The position numbers were made by a program, and so were the translations under genes. A stretch of DNA of 64,000 nucleotides, from positions 17,675,501-17,739,500 of the forward strand of contig NC_088310.1 of the NCBI RefSeq assembly GCF_910592395.1. The letters are read 5' to 3'. The notes under the pieces were generated by a model, which made no database searches, was not told the origin of the DNA, and saw only the letters and a program-made list of their open reading frames with translations. Numbering within the stretch: the first letter of the stretch is position 1; each line of letters starts with the position of its first letter. Below are positions 29,101-38,100 of this stretch, in pieces. Source of the stretch: Lineus longissimus (Eukaryota; Nemertea; Pilidiophora; Heteronemertea; Lineidae).

Positions 29101-32100
29101 ACATCACTGTCCCAGGGACCACAGTGGAATTCTCTTCATCAGTTATCATGTTGCATTTTGGCCGCAAGTATTCGTTTGCACAAACCACTCTCAACCTTGT
29201 CGATGCTTTCCAAGGTTTTACATCTGGTCACAAGTAACATAACGCTGTACTCTGTACGAAATGGAGGAACCAAAAATTACATCGAAATCTTTCATCAACA
29301 CGACTGAATTTAGATCAACACACGAATTCTTGGAGCTTAAGGTCGCCCTGGGTATCCTTAAGAAATGGGTGCCTTTGATCATTGTTTTCCTTGGCTTGTT
29401 GGGAAATGCAATCTCGTTACGTATAACCACCAAGAAAGAGTATCGACATATCAGTACCTGCTTATACATGACTGCTCTTGCTGTCTTGGACACTTTCAAT
29501 TTGATAAACTTTGTGGTGTATATTCTTTTGACAAACCATGGCTTTGGAGTGAAGCTTGAACAAATTGAAGAATTGGCCACGTAAGTGTTCTTTTTGTTCG
29601 GAGAATCCAAGGAGAGCGCCTTTGCCAACTGTATCAAATGCTCTCAGAGGGGAGGGGGAGGGCTTAAGTATAAGTAATGCACCATTGAGACACCGTAGAT
29701 TAATCGTACACTGTTACAATGCCGCATAATGCAAGTACAACTACATGTAGCTCTGAACCCCATGCACGTGCAGTGGCCACATCAATGCATGCATTAGCAA
29801 GTGTGTCTTTTTGTATGTCAAGATATCTCAGTAGGATATCAGTTAAGATAATGATTCTAAGTGGAATCCCTTTATTAATAACTGCCCGGCCATCTCATTT
29901 CAGAGCAGTTTTTTACATGATATTCGCATCTGGGGCAGCTTCGAGATTAACGCTTGCCGCCATGACGGTAGATCGTGCATGCGCTGTTCTATTTCCGCTG
30001 AAGGCCAAGAGCCTCTGTACAGTATCACGGGCCAAGAAAACAGTTGTTATTGTCACAATAATTCCGACTGTACTCGATGTCAACATTTTCTTTGGCTTCA
30101 AAATACAGTTATTAGGGACCGAATTCGCTATGATCATAACTGAGTTCAAGGAATATCCATGGCTTGGGGTGATTGTTGCTATCTATCACTCAACAGTAAA
30201 CGGTATCCTGCCATTCACGGCCATTCTTATATCGAATATTTTAATCTTAACCAATGTTAAACGCGCGGCATCTGACAGGAGCAAAATGGCCAAGGAAGAA
30301 AAGGAAAACACAGAAAATGCCCACATAACGAGGATGCTCCTGTTAGTATCTCTTGCCTTCGTCATTCTTTGCTCACCGTATCTGATTTACGAGGTATTGG
30401 TCGCCATACCGGAAGTAATGGCGGAATACGATTACAGCGACATCTATTGGCTCCTCAGAGTGAATGTGATATTTTGGACCGTGGGAGCAATTTCTGAGAT
30501 GAACCACGCTGTCAACTTCTACCTGTATGTCCTTGGGGGGAAGAAGTACAGGAGTGATGCAATAAAGGTTTTGACCACGTGCTTTACGGGAAAGAGAAAC
30601 TGACTCGCTTGGTTAAAACAAAACCTTTGTCTTCATTCTTATTCTTCTTCATCCAGAGCTCTCCCACGGCCACGAAGGCCCTCTCAATGGTCCGGTAAGG
30701 TGATCGCTTTTTTGTTACTAATTCGAAAGAAAGTTCGAAGGCAGCGCTAGCTGCGGGAGGTTGAATTTTGTTCTTCAAAACTCCAAAATTCCTCAAAACT
30801 CCGCTTCTCGTGCGAACTTCGGACTAACTCGACGTCCATATATGTTTGCGGTAGAGATAATTGTTGCATTGATCGTATTTCGCGCTTACGAGATAACTAT
30901 GGCATTTACAAGAAACTGTCGCTTTTTCTATCGAGAACAGATTCAGTAATCAAAGTGATGATTATTACTATACCACATTATAGAATCAAAATACGGTGCT
31001 TGTCAGCGTCAGATAACTACCAGAAACACGAATGAACCTTGATCTTCAAGTCCTGTCATGGACAACACATCCACTATTCTCTCTCTGACTGCATCATTTG
31101 CCCTCAAATGAGTACCATAGCAACGTACATCATAAAGTGTCTTAAACAACTTTACAACAAGGACTGGAAGTTTCTGAGAACTGAAGGCAGTGGACAGGCC
31201 TCTTCGCCTAGGGATAACCTCATGTTTTAGCCACCATCTCAAAGGTGTGATGTAAAAGACCTCCAAGTCTGCCACTTTACAGACATTGGGTGATATGAAT
31301 AAAGACTAGCAAATGCTTTTACTCCGGTTTTGTACAGGAAGGCCGAGTGTAAATGTACATGGAGATTTAGATAAAAGCATTTGCTAGTCTTTATTCATAT
31401 CACCCATTGATTCCTCCTCTGACGAACAGGATTCTTCGCCAAGGTAAAACCTTATTGTTCAGCCAGCATCAGAAACCAGTGATAGATCTATAAGTCTGTG
31501 CACAGTAATTCTCAGTGATTCCTCTTTGGACGACTAGGAAGCCATTGTTATACCTCATATGCTAGGAAACGATACCGGTGGAGGAATGAAATCAAAGCAC
31601 TTTTCCAATCGATTCAGATGAGAGTGGGGCAATTCGCGGTCTATTGTCATACATCACTGTCCCAGGGACCGCAATGGAATTCTCTTCATCAGCAATCATG
31701 TTGCATTTTGGCCACAAGTATATCGTTTGGTCTCCTTAGACTCACAAACCACTCTCCACCTGTTGAATGTTGTCCAAGGTTTTATATCTGGCCACAACTA
31801 CATAACGCATGCCAGTCTACCGTCGTTTTGCGTATATCCATCCTTGTATGGAGGAGACTTTGGGATTGACATTCACTGCCGGTAAGTCGGCATAACATAA
31901 CGCCGCTGCGGGACGAAATGGAGGGAGATAATTTCACACCGAAATCGTTTTTCAACACAACTGAAATAAGATCAGCAAACGAGTTCTTGGAGCTTAAGAT
32001 CGTCCTGGTTATTCTTAAGAAGTGGACGCCTTTGATCATTGCTTTTCTTGGCGTGTTGGGAATGCAATCTCGTTACGTATTACCACCAAGAAAGAGTATC

Positions 32101-35100
32101 GACACATCAGTACCTGCTTATACATGACTGCTCTTGCTGTCTTGGACACTATATATTTGATTAACTTTGTGGTGTATATTCTTTTGATAAAACATGGCTT
32201 GGGAATGAATCTTGAACAAATTGAAGAATTGACCAAGTAAGTGTATTTTTTGTTGGGAAAACCTAGAGAGGATCATTTCACCAAATGTACCAAATGCTCT
32301 CAGTCGAGGTAAGGGCTGAAGTATAAGATAGTACATGTAATGCATCATTGAGACACCGTATAGATTAATCGTTTACCGTTACATTGCCACATATACTACT
32401 AGTTCTGTGCCAGTCACAGTTGCACGCTAGGACCAAATTCATGTGCAGTGCAATATCAATGCATGCATTCGCCAGTGTATTTTTTAAAATTTGCATGCCA
32501 AGACGTATCAGTAGTAGATTAGGATAGATAACGACTCATACTGGAATCCCTAACTACCCTGCCATCTCATTTCAGACCAGTTATTTACGTGGTATTCGTA
32601 TCTGGGACAGCTTCGAGATTAACGCTTGCCGCTATGACTGTAGATCGTGCATGCGCTGTTCTATTTCCGCTGAAGGCCAGGAGCCTTTGCTCAGCATCAC
32701 GGGCCAAGTGAAGAAAACAGTTGTCGTTTTGACTATGATTCCGGCTGTACTCGATGTCAACATTTTCTTTGGCTTCAAATACAGTTATTAGGGACCGAAT
32801 TCGCTATGATCATAACCGAGTTCAAGGAATATCCATGGCTTGGGGTGATTGTTGCTATCTATCACTCAACAGTAAACGGTATCCTGCCATTCACGGCCAT
32901 TCGTATATCGAATATTTTAATCTTAACCAATGTTAAACGCGCGGCATCTGACAGGAGCAAAATGGCCAAAGAAGAAAAGGAAAACACAGAAAATACCCAC
33001 ATAACGAGGATGCTAGTGTTGGTATCTTTGGCCTTTGTCATTCTCTGCTCGCCATATCTGATTAACGAGGTATTGGCCACTATACCGGAAGTGATGTCAC
33101 AGTATGATTACAGCGACATCTATTGGCTTCTCAGAATGAATGTGATATTTTATACGCTGGGAAACTTTGGTGAGATGAACCATGCTGTCAATTTCTATCT
33201 TTATGTGCTCGGAGGGAAGAAATACAGGAGAGATGCATGGAAGGTTTTGGCCACCTGCTTGATGTGGAGAAGGCATTGAAATGGCGCGTTATTTCGTTTC
33301 AAGATTTCATTACATTTACAAGGGTTGTTCTTGGAAACAATGCAATATCTTTGTTTTAAAGGGGATATCATGCACATTCACTAGGATAGCTTGTTCTTTG
33401 AGCGTGTGCGTTCCCCCCCCCTTCATCGTTTTGGCAGCGGGATCGAATGTATATGTATCTTATCTCTGTTCAGGTGTTATGATTATTTTAATTGAAATTA
33501 CAGAAAGCAACACAATTATAAATACACACTGAAATTTTCGTACATTCTGAAAGATGTGAGGTGCTACATGTAATACTAGAGCGCTTGCGAGATGATTATA
33601 CAATACAATAATACAATAATATATTTGTATAGCGCCTTTCTAGGTTACCCTGCCCAAAGCGCTGTTCTCCTCAAAACTGACTAATTGAAATATGTTTGAA
33701 ACATCCATGATTTAAGAAGGGTTTTGAAGTGATTAATTGAGTTTGCTGCCTTGATGTTGCTCGGCAGCTTGTTCCAGAGTGTAGGGGCAGCAGTTGTAAA
33801 AGCCCGATCTCCATATTTGGTTTTTGATCTACGAGGAACAAGGCGCTCGGAGCAGGACAACCTGGTAAGGCGCACACTAGTCCCCACCCTTAACAGTGAC
33901 TGGAGGTACTTTGGAGACATACCTCTCATACCTCTCAAGGATTTAAAACAAAGTATGTAAACGGATTTTGAATTTGATCCTGCATGCAACGGGTAACCAA
34001 TGGAGATCCTTGAGGACGGGGGTAATGTGGTCACGTTTGCGTTTGCGGCAGATAATTCTTGCAGCAGTGTTCTGGATGCGCTGAAGGGGAGCAATTGTCT
34101 TTGCTGGTAATCCATAAAGAATACCATTGTTCCCATCCAATGTGACAAAGGCATGAACTAACCGCTCCGTACTAGTCTTTTCCAGGTATACTTTCGGATT
34201 CTACCTATCTTATAGAGACTGAAATTCGCGGCCTGGCAAAGTTTCTTCACATGAGGCTGCATCGTCAAACAAGACTCCAAGGTCTCGGATTGAGTCTGAA
34301 CTGGTGATTGTAACACCATCGACTGTAATCTCGGGAGCAGTGCCAGATTTACGGGAGGGGACTATATTGATGAAGTCGGTCTTTGGGGCATTAAGAGATA
34401 GCTTATTTACCAGCACCCATTCCTTGACTTCACCAATACAATTCTCAGTCTGCGCCACTGCTCCCTGACCAAGGTGACGATCTGGCATTTACAAACCGTT
34501 ATGGCATTTACAAACTGTTGCTTTTTCTATTACGTACACGTTTTCTGTAATCAAAGTAATGATTATTACTGTCACATTATGGAGTCGAATTCCAGAGTAG
34601 CGGTTGTTTGTCTGTGACATAAAACCACCAGAAACACGAATAATGCACAAGTCCTTTCATGTTCACCACTATTCTCTCTCTGACTTCATCATTTGCGCTC
34701 ATGACAAATGGGTATCGACGTAACTTACATCACAGAATGTCTTCTTTAAACATCTCCACAATGACGATTGAGGGTTTTTGAAAACTGAAGATCGTGGACA
34801 GGCCTCTTCGCCAAGGGACAACCTCATGTTTTAGCCACAATCTCAAAGCGATGATGTTATAGACCTCCATGTTGTAGACTCTGCCAGTTCACAGACATTG
34901 ATTCTTCCTCTGCCGAGGTTTTGTATCTGGTCACAACTAACATAACGCCGCGGTGGGACGAAATGGAGGGAAAGAATTTCACATCGACATCATTTTTCAG
35001 CACAACTGAACAAATAAGATCAGCAAACGAGTTCTTGGAGCTTAAGATCGTCCTGGTTATTCTTAAGAAGTGGACGCCTTTGATCATTGCTTTCCTGGGC

Positions 35101-38100
35101 TTGTTGGGAAATGCAATCTCGTTACGTATAACCACCAAGAAAGAGTATCGACACATCAGTACCTGCTTATACATGACTGCTCTTGCTGTCTTGGACACTA
35201 TATATTTGATTAACTTTGTGGTGTATATTCTTTTGATAAACCATGGCTTGGGAGTGAAGCTTGAACAAATTGAAGAATTGGCCACGTAAGTGTACTTTTT
35301 TGTTGGGAGAATCCAAAGAGAGTGCTTTTGTCAACTGTTTCAAATGCACTTAGAGGGGAGGGTGAGGGCTTCATTGAGACACCGTAGATTAATCGTACAC
35401 CGTTACATTAATGCATGTACAACTACATGTAGCTCTGGACCCCATGCACGTGCAGTGGCCACATCAATGCATGCATTAGCAAGTGTGTCTTTCTGTATGC
35501 CAAGATGTCTCAGTAGTAGATCAGGTAAGATAGCAATTCATAGTGGAATCGCTAACTACCCGGCCATCTCATTTCAGAGCAGTTCTTTACATGATATTCG
35601 CATCTGGGACAGCTTCGAGATTTTCGCTTGCCGCTATGACGGTAGATCGTGCATGCGCTGTTCTATTTCCGCTGAAGGCCAGGAGCCTTTGCTCAGCTTC
35701 ACGGGCCAAGAAAACAGTTGTCATTTTGACTACAATTCCGGCTGTACTAGATGTCAGCAGTTTCTTTGGCTTCAAAATACAGTTCTTAGGAACCGATTTC
35801 GCTGTTGTCATTACCGAGTTCAAGGAATATCCATGGCTTGGGGTGATTGTGGCTGTCTATCACTCAACAGCAAACGGTATCTTGCCATTCACGGCCATTC
35901 TTGTATCAAATATTTTGATCTTAACCAATGTCAAACGCGCGGCATCTGAGAGGGGCAAAATTGTCAGAGATGAAAAGGAAAACACAGAAAATGCCCACAT
36001 GACGAGGATGCTAGTGTTGGTATCTTTGGCCTTTGTCATTCTCTGCTCGCCGTATCTGATTTACGAGGTGTTGGTCACTATACCGGATGTGATGTCAGAG
36101 TATGATTACAGCGACATCTATTGGCTTCTCAGAATAAATGTGATATTTTGGACGATGGGAAACTTTGCTGAGATGAACCATGCTGTTAATTTCTATCTTT
36201 ATGTGCTCGGTGGGAAGAAATACAGGAGAGATGCAAGGAAAGTTTTGGCCATCTGCTTCACGTGGAGAAGACGGTGAGATGTAGCGATTCTTCGCGACGT
36301 TTCAACCATTTGCTAGGTTTACTAGGGTCTTTCTTGGGAACCATTAGTTGACAAACCAGGTATGGATTTACTTAGTAAAAGATTTATAGTAAACTGTCAT
36401 TCCGTTGAACTGTGTAGTATCAAGGTTTCATTAGGGATGAATCATTGATGAATCCTTTGTAGTATCCAAGAATGGGTGACAACAATTCTCCTTCTGTCTC
36501 TTACTACTGAGCACGATATGTCTGCAAGCAGGGTATATAGTGTCACAGAAGAATATAGAGTAAGTCGGATACTAGTACAGTATTATCATGCACGTTCACT
36601 TGGAACGCTGGTTCTGCAAGCACGGACTGGCTGCCAGTGTAGGGATTCGAAAGGCCAATTCATTGTCATGAGTTTTCCCTACGATCGTCCTTGTTCCTGT
36701 GTTTGAATAATAGAAAGGTTCAGTTTTCATCTGAAAACGAGATTATAGGTTTTCTCTGGTTGATGTCTTCAAGCCATCTTGATTGTTTGTATTTCAGGCA
36801 TACCACTTGTTCATTGCATCGCAGACAACACGATATCTGTCGTCGATACCTCGTTTTCGTTCTCCCAGGGTCAGTTTCTGCCAGCGGGGGGGTGGTGGGG
36901 GTACAAATACCCACCTTTGCTTCAAAAAGGTGGGAGGTGGGTATGTACCCACCTTCTCAGGGTTTCATACCGAGGGGGACTTATGTTTTTAAGTCTAAAG
37001 TGGGATTTCAAGACACTAAGAAGCAGATTTAAGCGTTTTCAGGTGCAAAAAAGGCTTAAGGGGGGTCATTTTCTGTAAAAAAAAAAAATCGAAAATTTTT
37101 TTCTTTGTTTTTGTCCCCCCCCCATGAAAAAAATCCTGGCGGAAACCCTGTCTCGGATCAAAATCTGAACCTCTCTATTATAAGGTAGCACCAGGGAAAG
37201 AAGCAAAAGGCAAGTCAAAGAATACTTATCCACACACTGCACATGGTGCGTTACCCATATTTGTCAATATTGTGATATGTTTACAAATCTGCCAAGGCAC
37301 GTAAAAATTGACTTCAGCTTTTTCCTCGCGGCATGAAATATCTTTGTATGAGGTCTAGGACTAAGTCATGACCTTTTAGACACCATGCAGATACCCGGTA
37401 CAGTATTTATTTGAGATGTTGAAGTGGTTGGAATGCTTTCTAATTACACAGAGAATGTGAACATTGTGTTTTCAGACGGATATTTATAGGCCTAAAGACA
37501 CACAATGTACAAACAAGAAATAAATTGGCTTCTGAAAGTCGAAGACATGTCAAATATTGTTTGATTATAAAAGTCTTGAATCCGGGGGCTTTGACACACT
37601 GAGACACTATACAAGAGCCTACACACGTGAACGCGAAGATAGTCCCTCTGTCTCAATGGTTAATTGATATCGTATCTCTCTCCCTGCACTCGCTCGCACA
37701 CTCTCATCGATCCACATGCATACGCTCTCATCAGTTATGTAAACACTATCACTGGTGCAACCATTTTGGTTGTCAAAGAAACGCCATAACCATTAGCCGA
37801 CAAAGGAAAGTGGTTACAAGGAGAGATGGATTATCTTTGAAGAACTTCTATAATCATTACCATTAAAACTAATTGATATCTAGGCAGAAAGGAATCAAAA
37901 TATCGTTTATGATTGATATCGGTTAATTGCCAGCATGATTGATGACAAACACATTGAATGGGAAAGAATCAAGACGGCCAAAAGAGAAATTAACTGAAAA
38001 AGGAGGCATTCTTCATAGCAGACTTAGTATTCAAACATCGACGTCAATAAATAACTAGAGTTCCGGTCGTGCGCAATGAGGAGAAGAGGTAGATTTCTGT

